A DNA stretch of 64,000 nt from Candidatus Dependentiae bacterium (GTDB taxonomy: Bacteria > Babelota > Babeliae > Babelales > RVW-14). The stretch covers positions 248,001 through 312,000 of the forward strand of contig JAFEAY010000021.1 of the NCBI GenBank assembly GCA_018266175.1, written 5' to 3'. Of this stretch, positions 45,940 to 54,080 are shown in pieces; the stretch's first letter is position 1, and the number at the start of each line of letters is the position of its first letter. The notes beneath the pieces are model-generated. The model was given only the letters and a program-made list of their open reading frames with translations. It was not told the origin of the DNA and did not search any database. Both the position numbers and the translations under genes were made by a program.

Positions 45940-46458
45940 TTACTTTTTAACTTGATCGAAACCTAACTCAACGGGGGTTAATCTACCAAAAATACTTACC
46001 ATAAGAGTAAGTCTTTCTCGGTCTTCATCAACCTTATCAATGATACCAACAAAACCAGAAAAAGGGCCGCTTGAAATTTGAACTTCATTGCCAACAATAA
46101 ACGATGTTTTCTCGCTTAAAGCTGAAAGTTTACCAGACATTTGAGAGAAGATTCGCTCAACTTCTCGGTCTGATAGTGGAGCTGGGCTCTCACCACCTAA
46201 AAAACGTGTAACACGTTGATTTGAAGAAACAAGTCGAAAAGTTTCTCCATTCATGTCCATATTAATGAGAAGGTACCCAGGAAAGATTTTTTCTTTTTTG
46301 TTTTTTAGTTCAGAAAAGAAAGAAGCAACCTCGCCAGTTGGAATTAATATTTCCCCGAACAAATCTTGAAGACCTTCTTCCTCGAATCGTTTTTCGAGGT
46401 CAGTTTTTACAATATCTTCAAATCCTGTAAATACTTGTGCCACATACCAACGTTTCAT
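45940..46458 (-). CDS. nusG: Transcription termination/antitermination protein NusG
   Basis: The 172-residue protein begins KRWYVAQVFTGFED, typical of the NGN domain that binds RNA polymerase, with PGYLLINMDM in the core. A C-terminal KOW domain follows (VQISSGPFSGFVGIIDKVDED). NGN variant features such as SFFSELKNKKEK are ordinary. It sits between secE and rplK. Confidence 0.96.
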   Translation of the reverse strand: MKRWYVAQVFTGFEDIVKTDLEKRFEEEGLQDLFGEILIPTGEVASFFSELKNKKEKIFPGYLLINMDMNGETFRLVSSNQRVTRFLGGESPAPLSDREVERIFSQMSGKLSALSEKTSFIVGNEVQISSGPFSGFVGIIDKVDEDRERLTLMVSIFGRLTPVELGFDQVKK

Positions 46459-46500
46459 TGCTTAACCGCGCGCCTTTTCATATTGTTAATCAATTATTAT

Positions 46501-46704
46501 CTAGCCAATTAGTTGTCTGATAAAATAACTAAACGAACTGTCCATTGTTCCAAGAATAGCTGAAAAAATAACAACCACCGTGCAAACAATTACCATGGAC
46601 CCTGTTAGTTCATCTCGACTTGGCCACGTTGTCTTTTTTATTTCGGCTACCACTTCACTTGAAAATGAAGTGATACGACTGAAAAATGAAGTAACATTGC
46701 TCAT
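46501..46704 (-). CDS. secE: Preprotein translocase subunit SecE
   Basis: A single-helix SecE of 67 residues, with the conserved EIKKTTWPSRDEL amphipathic segment followed by one membrane helix. ATG 46704 lies after GGAAAG, and the shorter form matches the family, so the in-frame start at 46722 is less likely. It lies between tRNA-Trp and nusG. Confidence 0.94.
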   Translation of the reverse strand: MSNVTSFFSRITSFSSEVVAEIKKTTWPSRDELTGSMVIVCTVVVIFSAILGTMDSSFSYFIRQLIG

Positions 46705-46732
46705 AAGCCAACTTTCCTTCAATTTTGGGTTT

Positions 46733-46808
46733 TGGCAGGCCAGGAGGGATTCGAACCCCCAACACGCGGATTTGGAGTCCGCTGCTCTACCATTGGAGCT
46801 ACTGACCC
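46733..46808 (-). tRNA. tRNA-Trp (anticodon CCA)
   Basis: Cloverleaf with acceptor GGGTCAG/CTGGCCT, anticodon stem GCGGA/TCCGC with loop CTCCAAA, T-arm GGGGG TTCGAAT CCCTC, discriminator G and an encoded CCA. It directly precedes secE, as in the classical tuf-trnW-secE arrangement. Confidence 0.96.
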
Positions 46809-46818
46809 AACCCTTTTT

Positions 46819-46977
46819 TTATTTTGTTTCTTTATGCACAGAATGTTTTCGGCATTTGGCGCAATACTTATTCAATGCAAGCTTTCCAAATGAACGCTTT
46901 TTTGATACACGCATGCTGTAATTTCTCAAGCCACATCCAGCGCACTCTAAGTGCATGATAACGCGATTTTTAGCCAT
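46819..46977 (-). CDS. rpmG: 50S ribosomal protein L33
   Basis: A 52-residue protein starting MAKNRVIMHLECAGCGLRNY, with four zinc-type cysteines (CAGC and CAKC), the C+ form of L33. The frame extends to 47013, but ATG 46977 gives the family N-terminus. It lies between tRNA-Thr and tRNA-Trp, where tuf is found in many bacteria. Confidence 0.95.
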   Translation of the reverse strand: MAKNRVIMHLECAGCGLRNYSMRVSKKRSFGKLALNKYCAKCRKHSVHKETK

Positions 46978-47020
46978 AATCAAACTTTCAGTACTCGTTA
47001 AACCATTAATCAATTGAAAC

Positions 47021-47096
47021 TGGAGCCCGCGACCGGGCTTGAACCGGTGACCTCTCCCTTACCAAGGAAGTGCTCTACCAACTGAGCTACGTGGGC
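47021..47096 (-). tRNA. tRNA-Thr (anticodon GGT)
   Basis: Cloverleaf with D-arm GCTC...GAGC, anticodon stem CTTCC/GGGAG with loop TTGGTAA, T-arm ACCGG TTCAAGC CCGGT, discriminator T and an encoded CCA. The acceptor stem GCCCACG/CGCGGGC has one A-C mismatch at the fifth pair. Confidence 0.93.
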
Positions 47097-47218
47097 TTTC
47101 TCTTTTATTTCAAATTCTATTCGTGTGGATTATCCACTTGTTTGCTTTTAAAGTTTTTCATCGCTCACTTAGGGCGTGTATGCGGTCATCAAGGGTGTTT
47201 AAGCACTTGTCTAGGTTC

Positions 47219-47294
47219 TGGAGCTGGCAACTGGACTCGAACCAGCGACCTGCTGATTACAAATCAGCTGCTCTACCAACTGAGCTATGCCAGC
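47219..47294 (-). tRNA. tRNA-Thr (anticodon TGT)
   Basis: Cloverleaf with a perfect acceptor stem GCTGGCA/TGCCAGC, anticodon stem GCTGA/TCAGC with loop TTTGTAA, a normal T-arm, discriminator T and an encoded CCA. Confidence 0.96.
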
Positions 47295-47304
47295 TTATGT
47301 CTCT

Positions 47305-47381
47305 TGGAGCGGGAAACGGGGCTCGAACCCGCAACCTACAGCTTGGAAGGCTGTCGCTCTAGCCAATTGAGCTATTCCCGC
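47305..47381 (-). tRNA. tRNA-Gly (anticodon TCC)
   Basis: Cloverleaf with a perfect acceptor stem GCGGGAA/TTCCCGC, anticodon stem ACAGC/GCTGT with loop CTTCCAA, discriminator T and an encoded CCA. It lies 10 bases upstream of tRNA-Thr(TGT) in the same transcript. Confidence 0.96.
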
Positions 47382-47486
47382 GGAGCTTTTACCTGTAGAA
47401 AGAGCACTTTTTGTATTATACAAAAGTTTTTATTAAGTGCCAATTAACAAGTAATTTTTTTCTTAAAAACAATTATTTTAAGAAAA

Positions 47487-47571
47487 TGGTGGGGAGAACA
47501 GGATTCGAACCTGTGAAGGCTGAGCCAACGGATTTACAGTCCGTCCCCTTTGACCGCTCGGGAACCTCCCC
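47487..47571 (-). tRNA. tRNA-Tyr (anticodon GTA)
   Basis: A class II tRNA of 85 bases with a long variable arm, acceptor GGGGAGG/TCTCCCC, anticodon stem ACGGA/TCCGT with loop CTGTAAA, T-arm with TTCGAAT, discriminator A and an encoded CCA. It is the first gene of the tRNA/ribosomal run on this strand. Confidence 0.95.
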
Positions 47572-47637
47572 ATTAAGCATTAAGAATCAACTATTCTTTG
47601 CAATGACATTAAGGATAGATTTTTTATAAAAGATTTC

Positions 47638-47659
47638 AACTTTTTTTTAAAAAAAAGTT
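47638..47659. other. 22-bp A/T palindrome downstream of tsaE
   Basis: AAC, eight T, eight A and GTT form a perfect palindrome 13 bases past the tsaE stop (minus strand). It could form a hairpin with a minimal loop or a rigid A-tract bend. It lies upstream of tRNA-Tyr, so it may act as a 3'-end signal or an upstream promoter element. Confidence 0.4.
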
Positions 47660-47671
47660 CAATATGTGCTA

Positions 47672-48106
47672 TTAGATTCTGATTATTCTACAAGAAAAAT
47701 CGTTTGGATCATATGATAATTTGATAGATTGAGTTCTTTTAATTAGTTCAGAGGTAGCAAGCAATGAATCGATCAGATCGGGCCATTCGATAATAATAAA
47801 AGAATTTTTTTGTGAGAAATATTCATCAAATCCAGCTCCAATAAATTCATCAATTGATGAAAGCCGATAAAGATCAAAGTGATAAAATATTCGATTATGA
47901 GATCCATGATAGGTATTAACATACCCAAAAGTGGGACTTACAACGGTCTGGGTAACGCCAGATTGTTGTAAAATTTCTTTGACCAATGTTGTTTTTCCAG
48001 CTCCCATAGGGCCATGCAAGGTGAAAATATTTTTATAAGCAAGGAGGGGGATGATTTCTTTTTTTACAATCGCGGGAATATTTTCTTGATTAAAAATAAT
48101 ATCCAT
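47672..48106 (-). CDS. tsaE: tRNA threonylcarbamoyladenosine ATPase TsaE
   Basis: TsaE is the ATPase of the TsaBDE complex that makes t6A37 in ANN-decoding tRNAs. Seen are Walker A GPMGAGKTT, SPTFGYVNTYHG, YHFDLYRL and IIIEWPDLI. ATG 48106 gives the usual about 30 residues before the Walker motif. An in-frame ATG at 48154 would overlap the upstream NYN gene by 23 bases. The frame ends at 47672 with a normal C-terminus. Confidence 0.92.
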   Translation of the reverse strand: MDIIFNQENIPAIVKKEIIPLLAYKNIFTLHGPMGAGKTTLVKEILQQSGVTQTVVSPTFGYVNTYHGSHNRIFYHFDLYRLSSIDEFIGAGFDEYFSQKNSFIIIEWPDLIDSLLATSELIKRTQSIKLSYDPNDFSCRIIRI

Positions 48107-48131
48107 AAGGCCTAATAGATCGATGTTATTA

Positions 48132-48785
48132 TCAAAGTTTCTTGAGTTTAGCATAAATCTTTTTTTCTTTTTTAGATAGAGATTGAGCAGCTCCCTTCCT
48201 GCTACGAGGAGTATTTTGCTCTACAATAGGATCTTTTTTTGGAGTAAAAACGCTTGCTTGCTGCATTAAAAAATCAAGAGCCTGTTTATTGGTTTGAGTC
48301 TCAGCTTCAGAGAATTCTTCGTCATAAAGACTTTGAATGGGTTCAAATTTTTTGATTTTTTCGTCATAGAGAAGCGTATTGGTATTATTCGATTGCTCGG
48401 CTATTGCATTGTAAACAAGTTGATAAAAACTTGATCCATCAATCGATTCTGCATGGTATTTACTACATTCTTGAATAAGGCCTCGATCTTTAGTAACAAC
48501 AATAACTTCTCGATTTTTGTTTTTTTTTGCATAATTTATGATCCATTCGTCAGCATTGCTTTGCTGACCTGAAAACATCACAACAACTCCTTTGTGTACT
48601 TCTCGGGTTGCATGATGGAGTGGTCCTGCATCAAAAACAATAATGAGGTCGGAGATTTCGTTTTTTTTATAATTTTTATAGTGTGCAAGTTGTTGGATGA
48701 GGTACTTTCTTTGTGGGTCAAGTTTACCTTTATCACCTGGAAATATTTGTCTAAGCATATTATAACCGTCAATAACAACAATCAT
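48132..48785 (-). CDS. NYN-domain RNase-like protein (YacP/Rae1-type)
   Basis: The first about 135 residues have a PIN-like NYN fold with conserved acidic residues: VVIDGYNML, DLIIVFDAG, NADEWIINYA and VVTKDRGLI. Homologues in Firmicutes (Rae1/YacP) are ribosome-associated endoribonucleases. The remaining 80 residues are charged and include a basic tail (GAAQSLSKKEKKIYAKLKK), which could bind RNA. tsaE follows immediately. The target RNA is unknown. Confidence 0.82.
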   Translation of the reverse strand: MIVVIDGYNMLRQIFPGDKGKLDPQRKYLIQQLAHYKNYKKNEISDLIIVFDAGPLHHATREVHKGVVVMFSGQQSNADEWIINYAKKNKNREVIVVTKDRGLIQECSKYHAESIDGSSFYQLVYNAIAEQSNNTNTLLYDEKIKKFEPIQSLYDEEFSEAETQTNKQALDFLMQQASVFTPKKDPIVEQNTPRSRKGAAQSLSKKEKKIYAKLKKL

Positions 48786-48938
48786 AAGTGGTTTTTTCCT
48801 AAAAAATGGTTGAGGTTTAAAGTGTTGCCCCTTACTATAGCCTATCTCTTTAGTTCACTCATTGTAAAAAAAATGATTTTTTCGTATGTTAATAAGTGCC
48901 GAACAACTGCATGCCGATCTTTTTGACAAGGAATAAAC

Positions 48939-49832
48939 GTGTCTCAACTAGCCCAATTAAAACAGCAGATTAAATCGGTCCAAACAACAAAAAAAATTAC
49001 ACATGCTGTTCGACTCGTATCGATGTCGCTTTATGCTAAACTTGAAAAACAGCGTGTTCCAATGAATACCTATATGAGTAGCGTTCGATCTCTTTTCTTA
49101 CGGTTTACTCAGGGAGCTCATTGGAATGATCCTTTTTTATTTCCTAATGATGTTCTTGATCAAAATCCTCTTTTTCTGATTATTGGCACGTCAAAAGGGC
49201 TTTGTGGTAGCCTTAATTCAAATCTTTTTCGTTATGCAAAAAAATCTATGTTTGTTGAGCCGCATCAAAAACTCAAGCTTATTGCTATTGGCCAAAAGGC
49301 GGTTAAATTTGCAAAAGAGGCTAAGATTGGTGAATTAATTTGTTTTTACCATGAGCTTACATCGCATAATCTAGCAACGATTACCGATGACTTAATGGAA
49401 AAAATTTTAAATACAGATCAGCCATATTCTTCAGTAACTATTCTGAGTAACGAATTAAAATCATTTTTTATGCAACGACCTCTTAAAACAACTCTTACTC
49501 CTGCTTGTCTTGATAATTATGAGGGTGATTCGCATGATTCTGAAAGTATCAACAAGCAAACTGATCTTATCGACGATCAAGAGATTATTTTAGAGCAAGA
49601 TCGTGATGATATCGCAAAATATCTTGCTCATTTATATGTGCGTACCACTCTGGTAAACACTCTCTTTCAGGCTCTTATTGCAGAGCAAGCTGCTCGTTTT
49701 GTAGCAATGGATGGTTCGTATACCAATGCTGATAAGATTCTTGAGCGGCTGACCATTCAATTTAATAAACTACGTCAGGCGCTTATTACAAAAGAAGTTG
49801 CAGAACTTTCAGCAAGCTTACCGGGGAGATAA
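48939..49832 (+). CDS. atpG: ATP synthase gamma subunit, solitary
   Basis: The rotor subunit of F1F0-ATP synthase. The N-terminal SQLAQLKQQIKSVQTTKKITHAVRLVS helix and the C-terminal ARFVAMDGSYTNADKILERL...RQALITKEVAEL helix are diagnostic; GTSKGLCGSLNSNL is also conserved. GTG 48939 follows AAGGA. The length of 297 residues is normal, but an acidic stretch (about 200-225, NYEGDSHDSESINKQ) looks inserted. No other atp gene is nearby, although atpG usually lies between atpA and atpD. Confidence 0.93.
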   Translation: MSQLAQLKQQIKSVQTTKKITHAVRLVSMSLYAKLEKQRVPMNTYMSSVRSLFLRFTQGAHWNDPFLFPNDVLDQNPLFLIIGTSKGLCGSLNSNLFRYAKKSMFVEPHQKLKLIAIGQKAVKFAKEAKIGELICFYHELTSHNLATITDDLMEKILNTDQPYSSVTILSNELKSFFMQRPLKTTLTPACLDNYEGDSHDSESINKQTDLIDDQEIILEQDRDDIAKYLAHLYVRTTLVNTLFQALIAEQAARFVAMDGSYTNADKILERLTIQFNKLRQALITKEVAELSASLPGR

Positions 49833-49878
49833 GCTGCTGACGTATAGTGTGCTTGGTTATCTATTTATGGTATACAGC

Positions 49879-51174
49879 TCAGGCAGATCGTAGCTCAATT
49901 TGAGCACCTAAAATTCGAAGTTTTTCTTCTAGGTTATCATAGCCACGTTGCCAGTGGTGAATACCGGTGACTTTGGTTTGTCCAGCAGCCTGCAGACCAG
50001 CCATGACAAGACTGCATGATGCTCGAATATCATTTGCAATAACTTCACAACCATAGAGTGCATCGACTCCGTGTATTACCGCGGTTGTTCCATTTACAGA
50101 AATTTGTGCCCCCATTTTGCGTAGTTCTTGTGCATGAATAAGGCGATTTTCAAAAACAGTTTCTTCAACAATACTGGTTCCATTTGCCAAACACAAAGCT
50201 GCCATCATGGGAGCTTGTAGATCGGTTGGAAATCCTGGATAGGGAGCTGTTTTAAAACTTACAGCGCGTGGAGATTTTGTTGCAATTAATGTAATTCCTT
50301 TCCAGGTTGGATCAGGATTATTGAATTGCGTAATTACTTGATGTCCCATTTCTTCAAGTTTTGCCAAAAACATATCCATATGATCTGGACGCGCATCGGG
50401 AAGATGAATCTGGCCGCCAGTAATGCTTGCAGCCAGTAAAAGTGCGCCGGCTTCAAGGCGATCTGGAATAACATGATGATCTATTGGATTGAGCTTGCTA
50501 ACGCCTTGAATATGGAGCGTTCCATTTCCAAGTACGCTAATTTTTGCACCCATTTTATTAAGTACATCAATCATATCAAGAACTTCTGGTTCTGTTGCAG
50601 CATTAATAATCGTCGTTTGTCCAGGCAATGCAACGGCAAGCATCATAATATTTTCGGTAGCTCCAACGCTTGGATATTCAAGAACAATTCTGGCATGATC
50701 ACTGCTTTGGTGCGATGATAGTTTTGCGTACAAAAAATGACCTTGACTTTCAATGACCACACCCAATTTTTTTAGACCAATCAGGTGGTAGTTAATAGGG
50801 CGAGCTCCAAGGACACAACCTCCTGGATATGCTACGCGTGCTTTGCCAAAACGTGCAAGCAACGGTCCTAAAACGAGTATCGATGCACGCATTTTATTCA
50901 TAATATCAGGAGAAACTTCAAAACAGTTGAGTGTTGATGTATCAACCGTGAGTTCTTTACTTTGAGTGTTAAAGTTTACAAGAGCTCCCAATGATCTAAG
51001 CAGGTTAATCATTTGATGAACATCTGCAGAGTCTGGAACATTTTTAAGATGAGATGTTCCTTGAGTCAGAATGAGTGAAGCAATAATCCCCAAGACGGCA
51101 TTTTTTGCACCAACAATGGCTGCTTGACCGTGAAGCTCCGGAGATTTTTTGAGTAAAAGATATTCTTCTGACAT
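49879..51174 (-). CDS. murA: UDP-N-acetylglucosamine 1-carboxyvinyltransferase
   Basis: MurA transfers enolpyruvate to UDP-GlcNAc in the first committed step of peptidoglycan synthesis. Seen are GAKNAVLGIIASLIL, MNKMRASILVLGPLLARF, and the loop PGGCVLGARPI with the catalytic cysteine that fosfomycin targets. The PDHMDMF and GFPTDLQAP segments also match. Length 431 residues, full size. It is convergent with atpG and divergent from kdsB. Confidence 0.96.
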   Translation of the reverse strand: MSEEYLLLKKSPELHGQAAIVGAKNAVLGIIASLILTQGTSHLKNVPDSADVHQMINLLRSLGALVNFNTQSKELTVDTSTLNCFEVSPDIMNKMRASILVLGPLLARFGKARVAYPGGCVLGARPINYHLIGLKKLGVVIESQGHFLYAKLSSHQSSDHARIVLEYPSVGATENIMMLAVALPGQTTIINAATEPEVLDMIDVLNKMGAKISVLGNGTLHIQGVSKLNPIDHHVIPDRLEAGALLLAASITGGQIHLPDARPDHMDMFLAKLEEMGHQVITQFNNPDPTWKGITLIATKSPRAVSFKTAPYPGFPTDLQAPMMAALCLANGTSIVEETVFENRLIHAQELRKMGAQISVNGTTAVIHGVDALYGCEVIANDIRASCSLVMAGLQAAGQTKVTGIHHWQRGYDNLEEKLRILGAQIELRSA

Positions 51175-51303
51175 GACGTTCTTTCTACGTAAAGAAATTA
51201 AAGTAGGATAAGCTGTTCAATAAAAATAATTTTTGTTTTTTGATAATATCACTAAAATAAAATTGTTGAACAGCGAATTGTTATTTTGTTCAGGAGTTTT
51301 ATT

Positions 51304-52113
51304 GTGTTAGAAAAAAAAATGGCTTCAAAAAAAATTGTTTGTGTAATACCTGCTCGTTTGCAGGCAACACGGTATCCTAAAAAATTGCTATCAACATTGC
51401 ATGATCGCCCCCTTTTAGAGTGGGTATGGAATGCAGCAAAAAAAGTTTCACTTTTTGATGAAGTAATTTTTGCAATCGATGATCAAGAGCTTGCCGATGT
51501 GATTGATACATTTGGCGGACAATGGACAATGACCTCAAAAGATTGTCAATCTGGTACTGATCGTATTATTGAAATTATGCAACGCAATATTTTATCAGCC
51601 GACATTTGGGTAAATTGGCAAGGAGATGAGCCTTTTATTACGCAATCAATGATCGAGCAGTTATTACAGTCAAGTGGCTCAAATGATGCTGATGTTTGGA
51701 CACTTAAAAAACAAATTATTACTGCACAAGAATTAACAAGTCCTAAGTTTGCAAAAGTTGTATCCGATCATAATGGATATGCACTTTATTTTTCTCGAAG
51801 CATGATTCCTGCTGTGCGCGATGAGCAAGATTTAGAAGTAATTATAAAACAGCAAATTCACTACAAGCATGTTGGGCTCTATGCTTATACGACCGATGCT
51901 CTGAAAAAAATAGCGCTCGCCGAAGCTTGTGCCCTTGAAGAAGCTGAGAAACTTGAGCAGTTGAGATTTCTTTATCATGGCTTACGCATTAAAATGCATA
52001 AAACAGATCAAGAAGTAATCGGTATTGATACTCCAGAAGATCTTGTACGAGCTCATGAATACGCTCAAATCCGTGGACTGAGTGGATTTATTCAAGCTAC
52101 AATTTCAAAATAA
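51304..52113 (+). CDS. kdsB: 3-deoxy-manno-octulosonate cytidylyltransferase
   Basis: KdsB activates Kdo with CTP for lipid A-core synthesis. Seen are VIPARLQATRYPKKLL, the CQSGTDRI segment and the WVNWQGDEPFI catalytic strand, in about 270 residues. GTG 51304 lies 7 bases after CAGGAG and is preferred; ATG 51319 and an upstream TTG are alternatives. It implies a Kdo-containing lipopolysaccharide, consistent with the LptE-like protein. Confidence 0.95.
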   Translation: MLEKKMASKKIVCVIPARLQATRYPKKLLSTLHDRPLLEWVWNAAKKVSLFDEVIFAIDDQELADVIDTFGGQWTMTSKDCQSGTDRIIEIMQRNILSADIWVNWQGDEPFITQSMIEQLLQSSGSNDADVWTLKKQIITAQELTSPKFAKVVSDHNGYALYFSRSMIPAVRDEQDLEVIIKQQIHYKHVGLYAYTTDALKKIALAEACALEEAEKLEQLRFLYHGLRIKMHKTDQEVIGIDTPEDLVRAHEYAQIRGLSGFIQATISK

Positions 52114-52210
52114 TTACTCTCATGTGCGTCCATTTTTTATATTCAGATTGAAAAATAGGCGCACATTTATTTATTATTCTCATAATAATATAATTACAAC
52201 AATTCCCTAT

Positions 52211-52238
52211 TTGACACTTTCTTTGTCTTGGCTAAACT
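52211..52238 (+). promoter_or_regulatory. Promoter of the first paralogous exported protein
   Basis: TTGACA (52211-52216) and TAAACT (52233-52238) are separated by 16 bases. The same elements with the same spacing occur before the second paralogue (53966-53993), so conservation after duplication supports function. Confidence 0.7.
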
Positions 52239-52325
52239 TTGACTATCGTTAAAATACTGATTCTTAGGACCATTTACTTGATTATTTGGTACTCACTTCA
52301 ATCATTTAATTAAAAAATGAGATTT

Positions 52326-53828
52326 ATGCACTACAGATTGCAAAGATATTTTGGCTTAGATATGAGCGTAGTTTTTAGTAAGGTTTGGATACTCTTTTTT
52401 TTTCTTTTTTCATTAGTTAGTCAATGTAAGTCCCGAGATGCATTACCATCTCTTTATAAATTTCAAAAAAAAGTAGAGCATGCTCGTAGTTCGTTTGAAG
52501 ACGTTTATTATGAGCTGGTAAAAAGTCACTTCTTTGATGATGTGAATAATCCAAGTTCTCCTTATTCTAATAATTTAATTATTTCAACTAATCTTAATGA
52601 TGACCCTGTTATGCAGGGTACTATTTTATTACGTTTAATTTCCTGGCTTGAGAAAAAAAATGATCGAGATAGTCGTTTTTTATTACGTAAAATTAATCGC
52701 CTTTATTATTTAGAGTTTCATAGAAATCTGGCAAGCTTAAATCCTAAGGATGAAAGCTTGCCAGATTCCCTTATGGATTCATTTCATACATTAGGTAAAT
52801 ATAAAATTTTTAATGTTGCAATAGGCTCTGATTATCCTTTTAGAACTGCTATTACAAAATCTGTTTTAACATTATTGGTTCTTAATAAAACTTCAATTCC
52901 CTATTCGGAAAAAAAAGAATCAGTTCTCTATATTCTTCAAAAAATTAAACAGGAAATACTATACATTAATAATAATTTGGGTAAAGAAAGCATTGATGAA
53001 GAAGTTATTCATGCCTTTATTTTTGGGCTTGAAAAATTTGGGGTACGTCAAACGCTTGTTGAATCTAAAATATTTAGAAATTTAATTATAACTACCATTA
53101 CCATTACTGTAATTGGTTTTTGCTTTTACCGTTGGGATTTAGTTGCTAAAGGGTCTCATAAAGCTGGTGAGTGGGCAAACTATTTTTTTACACAAGCAAT
53201 TAATGGGCTTACAAAGAAAATGGCTGAAGGCTTTGAAGAAGTGTGGCACATTAATGCGCGTGTCAACAGAATAGAAGCACAACTATCTCCTCAAGGAGTT
53301 GCAGATTTATCGCGAAGGGCTGGAGAAAGTATGATGGATGCTCTTGCGATTTCTTTAGAGGGAGGGGTTTTGGGCGATGTTGTGAGTACGCCTCAATATA
53401 TAGCCGCAGCTCGCCAGCGTTTCCACGAGCAGGGAATCCGAGAGCAGGCTGCGTTAGAGCTAGCTCTCGCTCAAGCTGCCTTAACAGTCGCACAAGCCCA
53501 GGCTGCATTAAATGAACAAGGCAATGAGGATCAACCTGGACAACATGCTGCATTAGAATTGGCACAAGCTCAGGCTGCGTTAGCATTAGTACAAGCTCAG
53601 GCTGGACTAAATCAACCGGCGCCTGCCTACATACCTCTACCGGAGCAGCCTATAATTCAGGCTGAAGTGCCATCAAGAATGAAACGAGCACTTGCTCGAT
53701 TCGCTTTAAAGGGATTAGGGGTAAGGCCCTCTGATTTAGATCTTAACTTGCAAGAAGCCCCTGCAGCGCCTGCAGTTGGCAGATTGCGCTTCATATGGGA
53801 TAATTATTTTTATGGGGTTGGAACTTAA
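52326..53828 (+). CDS. Exported membrane-anchored protein, tandem paralogue A
   Basis: About 500 residues: a signal segment (FFFLFSLVSQC), a conserved helical domain (about 25-255), a membrane helix near 260-280 (LIITTITITVIGFCF), a conserved KAGEWAN...GFEEVWHINAR segment, and a variable tail. The tail holds A/Q-rich repeats of the AQAALxxAQAQA type (about 375-435). The first about 320 residues are closely similar to the next gene. ATG 52326 aligns with the paralogue's ATG 54081; ATG 52317 is also possible. No known family was recognised. The layout (exported domain, anchor, divergent tail) suggests a surface or host-interacting protein; that is inference. Confidence 0.75.
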   Translation: MHYRLQRYFGLDMSVVFSKVWILFFFLFSLVSQCKSRDALPSLYKFQKKVEHARSSFEDVYYELVKSHFFDDVNNPSSPYSNNLIISTNLNDDPVMQGTILLRLISWLEKKNDRDSRFLLRKINRLYYLEFHRNLASLNPKDESLPDSLMDSFHTLGKYKIFNVAIGSDYPFRTAITKSVLTLLVLNKTSIPYSEKKESVLYILQKIKQEILYINNNLGKESIDEEVIHAFIFGLEKFGVRQTLVESKIFRNLIITTITITVIGFCFYRWDLVAKGSHKAGEWANYFFTQAINGLTKKMAEGFEEVWHINARVNRIEAQLSPQGVADLSRRAGESMMDALAISLEGGVLGDVVSTPQYIAAARQRFHEQGIREQAALELALAQAALTVAQAQAALNEQGNEDQPGQHAALELAQAQAALALVQAQAGLNQPAPAYIPLPEQPIIQAEVPSRMKRALARFALKGLGVRPSDLDLNLQEAPAAPAVGRLRFIWDNYFYGVGT

Positions 53829-53849
53829 TTTCAAGAAAAGAATATCAAT

Positions 53850-53891
53850 AATGCACATTGGTATCAATTATGCATTAATTTGCTATTTTTT
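53850..53891 (+). terminator. Weak terminator-like hairpin after paralogue A
   Basis: An imperfect hairpin (AATGCA.ATTG with CAAT..TGCATT) at 53850-53876 is followed, after 9 bases, by a run of six T. Stem interruption and the distance to the T tract make this uncertain. Confidence 0.35.
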
Positions 53892-53965
53892 AAAATTCAA
53901 ATTGAGAATTTAACCATGAAACACTTTATTTTAAGGTTGAATTATCAGGGTTGACAGGCTACTTT

Positions 53966-53993
53966 TTGACATTCTTCAAGCCTTGTCTAAACT
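53966..53993 (+). promoter_or_regulatory. Promoter of the second paralogous exported protein
   Basis: TTGACA (53966-53971) and TAAACT (53988-53993) with a 16-base spacer. The downstream leader (TTTGACTA, then ACTGATTCTTA) also matches the leader of paralogue A. Confidence 0.7.
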
Positions 53994-54080
53994 TTGACTA
54001 CTGTTGAAATACTGATTCTTAAGACTATTTACTTGAGCATTTAATGCTCGCTACAATTATTTAGTTGAAACGTGAGATCT

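Noticed and set aside
46580-46921. Plus-strand reading frame with RRDSNPQHADLESAALPLE
   Set aside because: It runs antisense through secE, tRNA-Trp and rpmG; the peptide is the typical antisense-tRNA artefact.
47070-47447. Plus-strand reading frame of 125 codons with WTRTSDLLITNQLLYQLSYA-type sequence
   Set aside because: It is the antisense translation of tRNA-Thr and tRNA-Gly genes, a well-known annotation artefact.
47411-47629. Plus-strand reading frame with MVGRTGFEPVKAEPTDLQ
   Set aside because: Antisense translation of tRNA-Tyr.
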